Shown: positions 52,761 to 62,098, numbered from the stretch's first letter. The stretch: DNA of 64,000 nucleotides from Mesorhizobium prunaredense (GCF_900156895.1 NZ_FTPD01000078.1:104672-168671), one strand, 5' to 3'. The notes: generated by a model from the letters alone, not told the origin. Program-made: numbers and translations.

Positions 52761-54911
52761 ATGCCTGGAATGTCGACACAGACCCGTTACCGCGTCAGCG
52801 GCATGGACTGCGCGTCCTGCGCGTCCAAGATCGACACGGCGGTCCGGCGGATGGACGGCGTGGCGGACGTGTCCGTGTCCGTGACCAACGGCAGCGTGAC
52901 AGTCACACACGCAGAATCCCTCGGCAGCGATGCCATCGCGCGGCAGGTCTCCCGGCTCGGATACGGTGCCGCGCCTTGGGACAGCGGAGACCGCGAGGTT
53001 GAAAACGGGGATGGGGACCGCCGGCTCGACGGCCAAATCCCGGCCGGGCAGCCCTGGTGGCGCTCCAGGCGGGCGAAGCTGACCATTGCCTCCGGCGTGG
53101 CCCTCGTGGCCGCCTATGCGGCCGGGCTCGTCTATCCGGCCGCCGGGCACTGGCCGTTCCTCGCAGCCTTGCTCGTCGGCCTCTTTCCCATCGCGCGGCG
53201 CGCAGGCTCCGCCGCTTTCGCCGGCACGCCCTTCTCGATCGAGACGCTGATGACGATCGCGGCCGTCGGGGCGGTACTCATTGGGGCGACGGAAGAAGCG
53301 GCGATGGTGCTGCTGCTCTTCCTCGTCGGCGAACTGCTCGAAGGCGTGGCGGCGAGCCGCGCCCGGGCGAGCATCCGGGGCCTTGCCGACCTCGTCCCGA
53401 AGACAGCTCTCGTGGAAAGGTTTGGTGGGACGACGGAGGTGCCGGCCGCCACGCTGGCAGTCGGCGACGTCATCGTCGTCCGGCCCGGCGACCGCATTCC
53501 GGCGGACGGGGAGATCGTCGAGGGGTCGAGCGAGATCGACGAGTCCCCCGTCACGGGGGAGAGCACGCCCAAGCGGAAGTCAGAGAACGACGCGGTTTTC
53601 GCCGGAACGATCAACACGGACGGCGTACTGAAGGTCCGCGTGACGGCGGCGGCCGAGGACAACACCATCGCCCGGGTCGTCAGGCTGGTCGAGGAGGCGC
53701 AGGAGAGCAAGGCCCCCACCGAGAGGTTCATTGACCGCTTCTCCCGCTACTACACGCCGGGCGTTTTGCTTGTGGGCGCGCTCGTGGCCGTCCTGCCGCC
53801 GCTGCTGTTCGGTGCCGGATGGAACGAATGGACATACAAGGGCCTAGCCATCCTGCTGATCGGCTGCCCCTGTGCGCTGGTCATCTCCACTCCGGCCGCT
53901 GTCGCTGCGGGACTGTCAGCGGGCGCGCGCCGCGGCATGCTGATGAAGGGCGGAACCGTCCTCGAAGGCTTCGGCAAGATCACAGCCGTCGCCTTCGACA
54001 AGACCGGCACCCTGACGAAAGGCAAGCCTGTCGTCACGGACGTGGTCGCCTACGGGCGGACCGAGCGCGAGGTCCTGTCGATGGCTGCCGCCCTCGAGCA
54101 GGGGTCGAACCATCCGCTTGCCGTTGCCATCCTCGAGAAGGCGAAGGCGGACAAGGCACCGATCCCTCCGGCCTTCGGGGCGAAGGCAGTCTCGGGCGAG
54201 GGCGTGGAAGGCAATGTCGGGGGCGTGGCGGTATTTCTGGCGTCCGCCAAGGCGGCGGCCGAGCGCGCCTCGCTGTCACCGGAACAGGTTGCTCGGATCG
54301 AGGATTTGAACGGCCAGGGAAAGACGGTCTCGGTCCTGCTGGCGGGCGGTTCCATCGCCGGGCTGGTCGCCATGCGGGACGAGCCGCGGGAAGACGCGAA
54401 GGCCGGACTGGCCGCCCTCAAGGACCTGGGCATCCGGACCGTCATGCTGACCGGGGACAACCGGAAGACGGCTGAACCCATTGCAGCCGGCCTTGGCGTC
54501 GAAGCACGGGCCGAACTGCTGCCGCAGGACAAGCAGCGGATCGTCTGGGAGTTGCAGAAGGAAGGCTTCAAAGTCGCAAAGGTCGGCGACGGCATCAACG
54601 ACGCTCCGGCGCTCGCCGCGGCCGACATTGGCATCGCCATGGGCGGCGGCACCGACGTCGCGCTGGAGACCGCGGATGCGGCAATCCTTCACGGGCGTGT
54701 CGAAGACGTTTCGCGTATGGTCACCCTCTCGCGGGCCGTGATGGCGAACATCAAGCAGAACATCGCGGTCGCGCTCGGGCTGAAGGCGGTTTTTCTTGTG
54801 ACGACGGTGATCGGCGTCACTGGCCTCTGGCCCGCCATACTCGCGGACACGGGCGCGACCGTGCTCGTGACGGCGAACGCAATGCGGCTCCTCAGTTGGG
54901 GCCGCCAGTGA
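52761..54911 (+). CDS. Heavy-metal P-type ATPase, Zn/Cd/Pb type
   Basis: This 716-residue inner-membrane efflux pump has one N-terminal metal-binding domain (VSGMDCASCASKID near residue 13), the membrane CPC motif in LLIGCPCALVIS, the phosphorylation motif AFDKTGTLTKG, the HP pair in QGSNHPLAVA and the hinge GDGINDAPALA. The late LADTGATVLVTANAMRLL with its Asp marks the zinc/cadmium/lead subgroup rather than copper pumps. Length is normal. Following the MerR promoter and the ICMT-like gene, it is the main detoxification gene of the operon. Confidence 0.94.
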   Translation: MPGMSTQTRYRVSGMDCASCASKIDTAVRRMDGVADVSVSVTNGSVTVTHAESLGSDAIARQVSRLGYGAAPWDSGDREVENGDGDRRLDGQIPAGQPWWRSRRAKLTIASGVALVAAYAAGLVYPAAGHWPFLAALLVGLFPIARRAGSAAFAGTPFSIETLMTIAAVGAVLIGATEEAAMVLLLFLVGELLEGVAASRARASIRGLADLVPKTALVERFGGTTEVPAATLAVGDVIVVRPGDRIPADGEIVEGSSEIDESPVTGESTPKRKSENDAVFAGTINTDGVLKVRVTAAAEDNTIARVVRLVEEAQESKAPTERFIDRFSRYYTPGVLLVGALVAVLPPLLFGAGWNEWTYKGLAILLIGCPCALVISTPAAVAAGLSAGARRGMLMKGGTVLEGFGKITAVAFDKTGTLTKGKPVVTDVVAYGRTEREVLSMAAALEQGSNHPLAVAILEKAKADKAPIPPAFGAKAVSGEGVEGNVGGVAVFLASAKAAAERASLSPEQVARIEDLNGQGKTVSVLLAGGSIAGLVAMRDEPREDAKAGLAALKDLGIRTVMLTGDNRKTAEPIAAGLGVEARAELLPQDKQRIVWELQKEGFKVAKVGDGINDAPALAAADIGIAMGGGTDVALETADAAILHGRVEDVSRMVTLSRAVMANIKQNIAVALGLKAVFLVTTVIGVTGLWPAILADTGATVLVTANAMRLLSWGRQ

Positions 54912-54980
54912 AAGGATAGGCACAATGACCAGATCCGGCGTTATCTCACTGTGGGTGCGGCGGGTAGTCGCCGCGGCAGA

Positions 54981-56192
54981 TCAGACTTTGACGAGCATGG
55001 CGGTCATATACATGAACGAAACGCCTGCGGCCAATCCCGCCGTCGTGGCTGGCGCTGTAAGCGCCGCAGGGCCTCTCCCGTCCGACCTCATCAGGTACGC
55101 AGTGACCTCGACGATGACCTGCAGAATGGCTCCCGCTCCGACCGCGAGAGCCAGCGCCGACCACTGCGGCGCATAGGCCAGGCTTCCGATCCAAAGTCCG
55201 ATGACGGCGGGACCGCCCGCCAGGAGCGCCAAGCCGACGAAGGTCCACAGAGGCGGGCGCTTCTTTAGCATCGGCGCGGAAATGCCGATGCCTTCGGTAA
55301 TGTTGTGCAGCATGAAGCCCAACACCAGGAAAGTGCCCAATCCGGCCGCGCCTGCCGCGAACGCAGCGCCGATGGCCAGCCCCTCGCCAAGATTGTGCAG
55401 GCCGATTCCAAGCGCGATGAAGGTGGCGAGCGCAAGTCCGGTCGGCACTCCGTCCCGGCGGCCGGCCGCCATCAGCAGGAGGAAACTCGCAGCGGCTGCG
55501 AGGACGACCATGGCCTGTCCCTGGAATAGTGCGGCGGACTCGGCCGCCAGTTCGAAAGCTTCAGCTGTGGCGTCGACTAACAGGAACGCCAGCAGGCCGA
55601 CAGTCAGGGCGAGCAGGAAATTCATGCCATTGCGGCCGACTCCGCGCAGCGCTGGAAAAAACATCATACCGATGGCGACTGGAACAAGGCCGACAAACAC
55701 GCCTAGCAGCGCCTGGGAGGCGAGGCTCCTTGCATCCCGCGTCGGGGTAGGCACGGCGACCGCGATCTCGTGCCCAAACGTCGCTCCGGTGTTGGTGACG
55801 ATGTTGATGGCATGCGCCTCCCCCAGCACCCAGGGGAAGGGCAGGTGGATCCATGCCGTAGCGCCGCGGGCGAGCGGTCCTGCGGGTTCCTGCGTGAACT
55901 GCCAGTATGCGTCGTCAACCTGGACCTGGGCGATCGTCATCGGCTCCGAGCCGCCGGCGCGGACGAGGACGCGGATGCCGTCGGACGAAAGGATCGTCCG
56001 CTCGAAAGTCAGGCTCTCCACAGGCGGAGCGCCGTTCCCGAAGTTTCTGAGCGGGTCAGAGACCAGCAGCCAGGCGATCGCCAGGCCGAGGGCGGCCAGC
56101 GGCAGGATCAGCCACAGCAAAGCGGCGCGCGATTTTCCGGAGCCGACGGGAGCGGTCGGGTCGGCGGCGGCGATGTGCGAGACCTCGTTCAT
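54981..56192 (-). CDS. ZIP-family metal transporter with extra N-terminal domain
   Basis: This 403-residue protein starts with a membrane anchor (ALLWLILPLAALGLAIAWLLV), then about 120 residues of beta-rich periplasmic sequence, then a ZIP transporter. The metal-site motifs are intact: HNLGEGLAIGAAFAAG and HNITEGIGIS. ZIP proteins import zinc, iron or manganese; the added domain is not usual. The ATG at 56192 overlaps the stop of the multicopper oxidase gene, so both are made together. Confidence 0.87.
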   Translation of the reverse strand: MNEVSHIAAADPTAPVGSGKSRAALLWLILPLAALGLAIAWLLVSDPLRNFGNGAPPVESLTFERTILSSDGIRVLVRAGGSEPMTIAQVQVDDAYWQFTQEPAGPLARGATAWIHLPFPWVLGEAHAINIVTNTGATFGHEIAVAVPTPTRDARSLASQALLGVFVGLVPVAIGMMFFPALRGVGRNGMNFLLALTVGLLAFLLVDATAEAFELAAESAALFQGQAMVVLAAAASFLLLMAAGRRDGVPTGLALATFIALGIGLHNLGEGLAIGAAFAAGAAGLGTFLVLGFMLHNITEGIGISAPMLKKRPPLWTFVGLALLAGGPAVIGLWIGSLAYAPQWSALALAVGAGAILQVIVEVTAYLMRSDGRGPAALTAPATTAGLAAGVSFMYMTAMLVKV

Positions 56193-57313
56193 GCGACCGC
56201 CTCCACCACGTCGAACATGCCCGTCCAGCCGAGTTCGGTGAACTCCGACTGGTGCGGGTGGAACATGTAGAGCCCGGTCTCGTGATCCTTGTAGGTAAAC
56301 TCGAGGATGCCGCGCTGCGCCTGCACCTGAGTGATCAGGTCGACCGTCCTCAAGGTCGGCGTGAGCGTCGTTCCCTGTTCGAAATAGTCGAAGAAATTGG
56401 CGTGAAGGTGGAATGAGTTGATAGGATCGAACTCGACTACATTGGCCAGATAGATGCGGACGGGGCGGCCGCGGACGATCCGGATCGGACGCTTCATGTA
56501 GGCGTGCGCGACCGTATTCACCGCATAGACTTCGTTCTCGTTGTCGAAGTTGGTGTCGAAGCCGTTCATCACCATGGCGAATTCCTGCCATTCGGCATTC
56601 TCCGGCGTGCCGAGCAGGCGGGAACGGGCGACGTCGGCCAAATCCACATGGCGGACCGGATCCGGATCGATGACGAACAGTCCGTACATGCCTTTGTGAA
56701 TGTGCCGCTTCAGGGGCAGCGCGTGGCAGTGATAGAGATGGCAGCCGAACGGCCTGGCATCGAACTCATAGACGAATTCTTCTCCCGGACTGATCAATCC
56801 TGCACCGGGGACGCCGTCCATCCTTGCGGCGTGGATGCCGTGGAAGTGCATGGAGTGGGGATGCGAGCCGGAGTTGCGGAAGACGATCCGGAGGTGCTCG
56901 CCTTCGGTCGCCCTGAGCGCAGGCCCGGGAACGCGTCCGTTGTAGGTCCAGGCCGGGAACATGATCCCCGGCGCGATTTCGATTTCCTTGTCGACCGCCT
57001 CGATCTCGAAAGTCCGAAGGATTCGTCCGTCGGGAAGCGTCGACACCGAGCCCGTTTCCCAGTCCGTCACCATCCGGGAAGGATCGAAGCCGTTGCGCTC
57101 GTTGTCCACGTCTCCGACGGTGATCATCGATCCGTGGGCGGCCAAATGCGCTGGAGGCGGTACAGCGCCCGCGGCCGACGCCGCCCCGTGGCCGGAATGG
57201 ACCGATTGGCCAGCTGCCGTTCCCGCTATCGCCGAGCCTCCGGCCGCCAGGCCGCCCCACAGCAGCCCACGCCTGCTGACCTTTTCGCGGAACCAAGCGC
57301 TGACCTCGGACAT
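56189..57313 (-). CDS. Tat-exported multicopper oxidase
   Basis: This 374-residue protein has a Tat signal (VSRRGLLWGGLAAGGSAIAG) and two cupredoxin domains. Copper-ligand motifs are HPHSMHFHGIH, CHLYHCHALPLKRHIH, SFHLHANFFDY and the C-terminal YMFHPHQSE. The length suggests a two-domain oxidase rather than the three-domain CueO type. The ATG at 57313 is preferred over a GTG at 57325. It is translationally coupled to the ZIP gene, and a Fur-like palindrome lies at its promoter, suggesting that oxidation of a metal is coupled to its uptake. Confidence 0.9.
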   Translation of the reverse strand: MSEVSAWFREKVSRRGLLWGGLAAGGSAIAGTAAGQSVHSGHGAASAAGAVPPPAHLAAHGSMITVGDVDNERNGFDPSRMVTDWETGSVSTLPDGRILRTFEIEAVDKEIEIAPGIMFPAWTYNGRVPGPALRATEGEHLRIVFRNSGSHPHSMHFHGIHAARMDGVPGAGLISPGEEFVYEFDARPFGCHLYHCHALPLKRHIHKGMYGLFVIDPDPVRHVDLADVARSRLLGTPENAEWQEFAMVMNGFDTNFDNENEVYAVNTVAHAYMKRPIRIVRGRPVRIYLANVVEFDPINSFHLHANFFDYFEQGTTLTPTLRTVDLITQVQAQRGILEFTYKDHETGLYMFHPHQSEFTELGWTGMFDVVEAVA

Positions 57314-57327
57314 AATCGCCACCACAA

Positions 57328-57350
57328 ATGCAAATGAGAATGATTTGCAT
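57328..57350 (-). promoter_or_regulatory. Fur-family operator upstream of the oxidase-ZIP operon
   Basis: ATGCAAAT-N7-ATTTGCAT is a perfect 8-7-8 palindrome 15 bases before the oxidase start. The core GAGAATGATTTGCATTA resembles Fur boxes, so Fur, Mur or Zur is the likely regulator. Which of them binds cannot be decided from the sequence. Confidence 0.7.
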
Positions 57351-57618
57351 TAGCATTAAACTGATTGTTTCGCAATCGATTCGCCATTAGCGGTCGTTGC
57401 TGACCCTCTCATTCAATGTCGGCAGTTCGTGGGGAAGCGTCGTTCCAGGTCCGTCTCAGTGCTTTGCTCAACGTGGCCAGCGGTCGACTTCGCCAACAGG
57501 AGCATGAATGTGAATCGCGATGCGAAGTCGTTGTTCCCGTTGGTTCCCTTGTAAGGAGCAAATTCGCACCACATCAATTTGCCGACGGCCCCTCCCCAAA
57601 TAGATGCGGTTGCGCCCT

Positions 57619-57672
57619 TGCTCGTTCCCGCCGGCCGATTTCAAACGGCAGGATTCTCGGCCAGCCGCTGGA
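57619..57672. repeat. Copy 3 of the family D repeat
   Basis: TGCTCGTTCCCGCCGGCCGA then TTCAAACGGCAGGATTCTCG corresponds to the copies at 50283 and 51554. It lies in the gap between the oxidase and the GGDEF-EAL gene, whose remaining sequence (57351-57732) shows no supported gene. Confidence 0.55.
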
Positions 57673-57732
57673 TCATCTGCAGAGGGAGCGCGGGGCGACG
57701 GCTTGCAGGAGCTCAGATCGCTCCGCTGCTGT

Positions 57733-59802
57733 TCATGCCGATTTAACGATCGACAATGTGCGTTTGTAGGTGGCCGGTTTGGTGCGGAAACTCGCGGCGG
57801 GAGCAGGACGGCCGACGTGAAAGCCCTGGATTTTATCGATGTCGAATTCGCGGATAAGCGCCATCTGCTCGTCGGTCTCCACCCCTTCGACCAGGATTTT
57901 ATGGCCGCGATTTCGGACCAGGGCAATAATGTCTTGCAGCATCGCCTTGCCCCTCGGGGTGCCGCAGTCATGCAGGAACGAGCGGTCGATCTTCACCGTA
58001 TCGAAATCGATGAGACGAAGCCATGAGAGGCCCGCGAAGCCCGTCCCGAAGTCATCAAGCCATACCCTGACCCCCAGCAGCTTCAGGTCGCTGATGCAGC
58101 GCAGAATGTCGGAGTGCATCTCCATCTCCAGCCCTTCGGTGATTTCGAGGGCCAGCCTGCTGCCGGCGACGCCGGTCTCGCTCAAAATCGTCGCAACCGA
58201 AGCTGCGAAGCCGGGCGTCTTGAGCTGAGTTGGAGAGACGTTGACGCTGGCGACACCGACGTGATCGTCCGCCAGGAGCTCAGTGCAAACTGTCCTTATG
58301 GCCCAGCGCCCGAGTTCGAGGACCGCGCCAGTTCGTTCCGCAACAGGAATGAACAGGCTCGGCGGAACCGATGTGCCGTCGAGCATTTTGAGGCGCATCA
58401 GAGCCTCGACGGCTTCAACCCGGCCAGACACCACATTCTGGATGGGCTGATAGACGAGTGAAACGAGATCCTGGCCGATCGCGATCTTCAGCAAAGCCGC
58501 AATATTCTCGCTCTCGTCGCTGCTCTGGGGATCGTTTGGATCGAACAGCCAGGTACAATTGCGACCGCCTGCTTTTGCCAGATATAGCGCACGATCGGCC
58601 TCGTGGATGATCTTCTCCAGCTTGGCGCCAGTCTGCGGCCTGGTGAAGGCAGCGCCAACGCTCACCGTCACCACCGAGGTGCCGTCCCTGCGCTGCTGGT
58701 GGGGAAGCGCGAGGTTCTCCACCGTGCTTCGAATGGCTTCCGCAAGACCTGCAACCTGTTCCCTTTTTTCCGTGCGAGCCAGGACGATGAATTCTTCCCC
58801 GCCGTAGCGGCCGATTGAGCCATTGTGCTGCTTGATCATTTCGGCAAGGGCATTGGCAACAAGTATCAGGCAGCGGTCGCCTTCCTGATGTCCGTAGTAG
58901 TCGTTGAACCTTTTGAAGAAGTCCACGTCGATGAGGATCGCCACAAAACCGCTGCCATGCCTTTGCCAATCGCTCCAGTGGTCGCGCAGCTTCTCGTCAA
59001 TCGCCCGCCGATTCTCCAGACCCGTAAGCGGATCGGTTCTCGACAGCCTCAACAGCGCCTGTCCGCGCTCGGTGGCTTCCTTGTGCTGAATTTTGGCTTC
59101 GAGGGCGTTCAAGAAGACGTTGTAACGTTCCTCGTTCAGCTTCCAGTTTACGTAAGATGTAAATGTAAAGCATGAAATGTAGAAAGTTCCAAAGACCATT
59201 TTGTATGTTAATGTGGAAGGCACAAAGTAGTTTACAATATACAATATTATTAGGATTATACTTGAAGTCACGATAGACAGGCTGAATTTAAACGTAAAAA
59301 ATAGATTTGCGCTCATCATAAAGATGGTGCCGAAGACCATATAATAAGAGACGCTTTCCTTGTCCGCACTCATAACCGCTGGGGACAACCAACCGACATA
59401 GCCAAAGATGATGGCCGCGGCGCAAGTCACGTCAATCCATTCTGTGGCGACCCCCCGGCGAAGTTGTGCTTCCAGGGTCAACAGCGCCGTCACTCCGACC
59501 GCGACGCGTGCCATGATCGTGTAGAGCGCGACATCCGGAATCAGCAGCAGATCCGTTGCCGAAAACAGCAGATAGATGGCAACGGCGATCCAAAGCCCTG
59601 GCCTGGCGTCCATTCTTCGCTTCGCTTGACCTTCCTCTCGGAAGAGGTTGCGGAGTTCGTCGGACCGCGGCTCGTAGCGCAGCTCAAGCGGTTCCGCATG
59701 GGCTATATCGGCCAATGCGGATGACGCATATTCGTTCGTCACCCTAAGCCCTATTTGAACGGGGCTTTGTATGCCGAACTCATTTCTAGTTTCTGCCCCC
59801 AC
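57733..59802 (-). CDS. Membrane GGDEF-EAL protein (cyclic di-GMP turnover)
   Basis: This protein of about 689 residues has a membrane sensor region with several helices (about residues 70-220), then a GGDEF domain with intact GRYGGEEFIVL near residue 332 and an EAL domain with EALMRL, NVSPTQL, EITEG, DDFGTG, KIDRSF and EGVET, all catalytic positions present. It could therefore both make and degrade cyclic di-GMP. The GTG start at 59802 is preferred for its GAGGAG; a TTG at 59847 or GTG at 59742 is possible. The membrane section is strikingly AT rich. It is divergent from the methyltransferase at 60041. Confidence 0.9.
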   Translation of the reverse strand: MGAETRNEFGIQSPVQIGLRVTNEYASSALADIAHAEPLELRYEPRSDELRNLFREEGQAKRRMDARPGLWIAVAIYLLFSATDLLLIPDVALYTIMARVAVGVTALLTLEAQLRRGVATEWIDVTCAAAIIFGYVGWLSPAVMSADKESVSYYMVFGTIFMMSANLFFTFKFSLSIVTSSIILIILYIVNYFVPSTLTYKMVFGTFYISCFTFTSYVNWKLNEERYNVFLNALEAKIQHKEATERGQALLRLSRTDPLTGLENRRAIDEKLRDHWSDWQRHGSGFVAILIDVDFFKRFNDYYGHQEGDRCLILVANALAEMIKQHNGSIGRYGGEEFIVLARTEKREQVAGLAEAIRSTVENLALPHQQRRDGTSVVTVSVGAAFTRPQTGAKLEKIIHEADRALYLAKAGGRNCTWLFDPNDPQSSDESENIAALLKIAIGQDLVSLVYQPIQNVVSGRVEAVEALMRLKMLDGTSVPPSLFIPVAERTGAVLELGRWAIRTVCTELLADDHVGVASVNVSPTQLKTPGFAASVATILSETGVAGSRLALEITEGLEMEMHSDILRCISDLKLLGVRVWLDDFGTGFAGLSWLRLIDFDTVKIDRSFLHDCGTPRGKAMLQDIIALVRNRGHKILVEGVETDEQMALIREFDIDKIQGFHVGRPAPAASFRTKPATYKRTLSIVKSA

Positions 59803-60040
59803 GCCGGCCGACTCCTCAGGCGCGACAGCGATTGCGGCGCCTCGCAAGCAATATGCAGTCGCGCGAATAGGTTTGCGTTAACTCGTATCGGGAATCCGAC
59901 CCGCAAGGCGTCCAAAAAAACCAGCATGGTTGGCGCGAATTTAACGACACCGCTAAAATGCCGGGGATGTGTCTTGGCAAAGATAAAATTTTACGCAATA
60001 TCTAACGATATCTAGTTAAATGTGACTATGGAGTTCTGCG

Positions 60041-61075
60041 GTGGCAACCATCCTCGATGGCAAAAGTCTGATTACTGCCGAGATGATCGCCGCCAGTCTC
60101 CCTCGAAGAAAGCTCGAGCCTCATAGCGAAGCGTTCGAAACCGCTCGCGTCGAGCTTGCCCTCATTCTCCACACCACGCACCAGCAGATCGAGCAGCAAA
60201 AGGACCCCGCGGAGATCATTCGCCGTCTGATGTCGTATCTCGAAGCAATGCGTTCCAAGGTTCATCCGGACGTTTGGCAAGCATTGATACCGGTGGTGCG
60301 GAACCACCCGGTCCTGGAGTACTTTCTTGAGGATCCGCTCACGCGGTGGTCCCACGACAAGCCCAGAGGTTATTCCGGCGACGCGCAGTTGCTCGACTAC
60401 ATCTATTGTGATCCGCACGTGGCGGAGAGCGTGGCAAACGCCTCGGAGATCGGCAAGGCGCTCTATAGGCATACCAAGGATGTGCCGTCGTGCGTCGCGG
60501 CACGCGAACGACGCGATCTTTTGACCCGATATGTCGATGAGATTGCGACCAGGAATGGACCGCAAGCCGAGGTCCTGGCGATTGCGGCCGGCCATTTAAG
60601 GGAGGCCAATCGCTCCGCCGCCTTACAGGAGGGCCGTCTCAAGCGTTGGGTTGCGCTCGATCAGGATCCTCAGAGCGTTGAATTGATCACGCGCGACTTT
60701 CAGGGCTCTGCGGTAGAGGCGATCGACGGCTCGGTGCGAACCGTGCTCACGAGGGGCCACAAGCTTGGCAAGTTCGACTTTATCTATGCCTCCGGCCTTT
60801 ACGACTACCTTGCGCACAACGTCGCCGTGAAGCTCACGAAGACCTGCCTGCAGATGTTGAAGCCGAACGGGACATTCCTCTTCGCGAACTACGCAGAGGG
60901 CAACCCCGACGCCGGCTACCGGGAGACGTTCATGAACTGGGTGTTGCTGCTGCGGTCGGAGGCCGATATGTGGAACATCATCAATGCCAGCGTCGACCGC
61001 AACACCGTCGAGGCGCAGGTGTTCTTTGGCGAGAACCGCAACGTCCTGTACGGCGTCATCGAAAAGCGCGGATAG
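60041..61075 (+). CDS. SAM-dependent methyltransferase, possibly of the 3-OH-palmitate methyl ester (PhcB-like) group
   Basis: This 344-residue cytosolic protein has an N-terminal helical part and a class I methyltransferase core with AEVLAIAAGHLREANRS as motif I, ALDQDPQSVELI as the acidic loop, and FDFIYASGLYDYLAHN and LKPNGTFLFANYAEG as later motifs. The pattern resembles proteins annotated as extracellular-factor 3-hydroxypalmitic acid methyl ester synthases. The substrate is uncertain. The GTG start at 60041 has GGAG 7 bases before it. The gap shared with the GGDEF-EAL gene is AT rich. Confidence 0.75.
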   Translation: MATILDGKSLITAEMIAASLPRRKLEPHSEAFETARVELALILHTTHQQIEQQKDPAEIIRRLMSYLEAMRSKVHPDVWQALIPVVRNHPVLEYFLEDPLTRWSHDKPRGYSGDAQLLDYIYCDPHVAESVANASEIGKALYRHTKDVPSCVAARERRDLLTRYVDEIATRNGPQAEVLAIAAGHLREANRSAALQEGRLKRWVALDQDPQSVELITRDFQGSAVEAIDGSVRTVLTRGHKLGKFDFIYASGLYDYLAHNVAVKLTKTCLQMLKPNGTFLFANYAEGNPDAGYRETFMNWVLLLRSEADMWNIINASVDRNTVEAQVFFGENRNVLYGVIEKRG

Positions 61076-61114
61076 CGACCGCCTGGGCTGCAAGCTTGTC
61101 GGCGGTTGCCGGTT

Positions 61115-62035
61115 CTAATCCTCGAACGCGGCCCTTAACGTCTCGAATGGCGCCAGCGCGCCGCGCACTTGGACGACGGCCGCGGCGACGCGATGCGCGC
61201 GCAGCACCGCCTCGGTCGGGGCCTGGCCGGCAAGCCGGGCTGCGAGATAGGCGCCATTGAAGGAATCGCCGGCGCCGGTGGTGTCGACCGGGGCGGCGAC
61301 ATGCACGGCCGGAACGGGTTGCAGGGTCCCGCTTGCGGCGATCAGCGCCGGCTCCTCGCCGTTCTTGACGACGACTTCGCCGACCAGCTTTCCCAGCCGT
61401 TGCGCGGTTTTTTGCGGTGCTGCGTCGCCGAACAGCATCTGCTCGTCGGGAAAGGTCGGCAGCGCGATGTCAGTGACTGCCAGCGCATCGAGGATCGCGG
61501 TCTGTGCCTCTTCGCGCCGGCGCCATAGCCGCGGCCGATAATTGGGATCGAAGGCGACAAGCGAGCCGGCGGCGCGCGCCTTGGCCACCGCCGCCAAAAG
61601 TGTCTTGCGCGCGGCGTCGTCCAGAATTGCCAAAGTGATTCCGGAAAAGTAAATAAGCGATTGATTTTCAAGGCTTTTCGCCAAAGCGGCTGTGTCGGAG
61701 GCAAGCTGCCTCGCGGCCGCATCGCCGCGCCAGTAGGTGAAGGAGCGTTCGGCGCCGGTCAGCGTGATTGCATAGAGGCCGGGCCGGGCGCCTGGTATAA
61801 TCGGGCTGGCGCCGATGCCGATGCCGTTTTGCGCGAAGAAATCGATCTGGTCGCGCGAGAACGGGTCGTCGCCGAAGGCCGACACATAGGTCGCCGGCCG
61901 GTCGCTGTTCAGCGCATGCAGCGCCCACAGCGTATTGAACGTGTCGCCGGCAAAGCCCATGCGCCAGTTCGGCCCGGCTTGGCCTGAAAGCTCGAGCATG
62001 CATTCACCGATCGAGGCGACGCCGTTTCCTGTCAT
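61115..62035 (-). CDS. kdgK: 2-keto-3-deoxygluconate kinase
   Basis: This 306-residue PfkB-family kinase has an N-terminal IGECMLELSG, the GFAGDTFNTLWALH substrate loop, SFTYWRGDAAARQLA, and the catalytic DTTGAGDSFNGAYLAARL. These are the features of KdgK, which phosphorylates 2-keto-3-deoxygluconate. The ATG at 62035 has AGGAG upstream; the longer frame runs into a family C repeat. No KDPG aldolase or dehydratase is close. Confidence 0.88.
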   Translation of the reverse strand: MTGNGVASIGECMLELSGQAGPNWRMGFAGDTFNTLWALHALNSDRPATYVSAFGDDPFSRDQIDFFAQNGIGIGASPIIPGARPGLYAITLTGAERSFTYWRGDAAARQLASDTAALAKSLENQSLIYFSGITLAILDDAARKTLLAAVAKARAAGSLVAFDPNYRPRLWRRREEAQTAILDALAVTDIALPTFPDEQMLFGDAAPQKTAQRLGKLVGEVVVKNGEEPALIAASGTLQPVPAVHVAAPVDTTGAGDSFNGAYLAARLAGQAPTEAVLRAHRVAAAVVQVRGALAPFETLRAAFED

Positions 62036-62074
62036 GTATCTCTCTCCTAGTGCAGTCGCCCACAGCTTGCGTGG

Positions 62075-62098
62075 CGGTTTTGCGATAACGACATGCAC
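62075..62098. repeat. Half copy of the family C palindromic repeat
   Basis: GTTTTGCGATAACGACATGC is the reverse complement of the left half of the element at 30143-30160 (GCATGTCGTTATCGCAAA). It lies upstream of kdgK. Confidence 0.6.

Noticed and set aside
54276..54923. 215-codon minus-strand frame in the P-type ATPase gene
   Set aside because: Antisense to the conserved hinge and final membrane segments of the pump; no start signal.
50283..57672. Family D repeats considered as att sites of an integrative element
   Set aside because: No integrase, tRNA gene or exact duplication is visible, and a third copy lies inside the block; kept only as a repeat observation.
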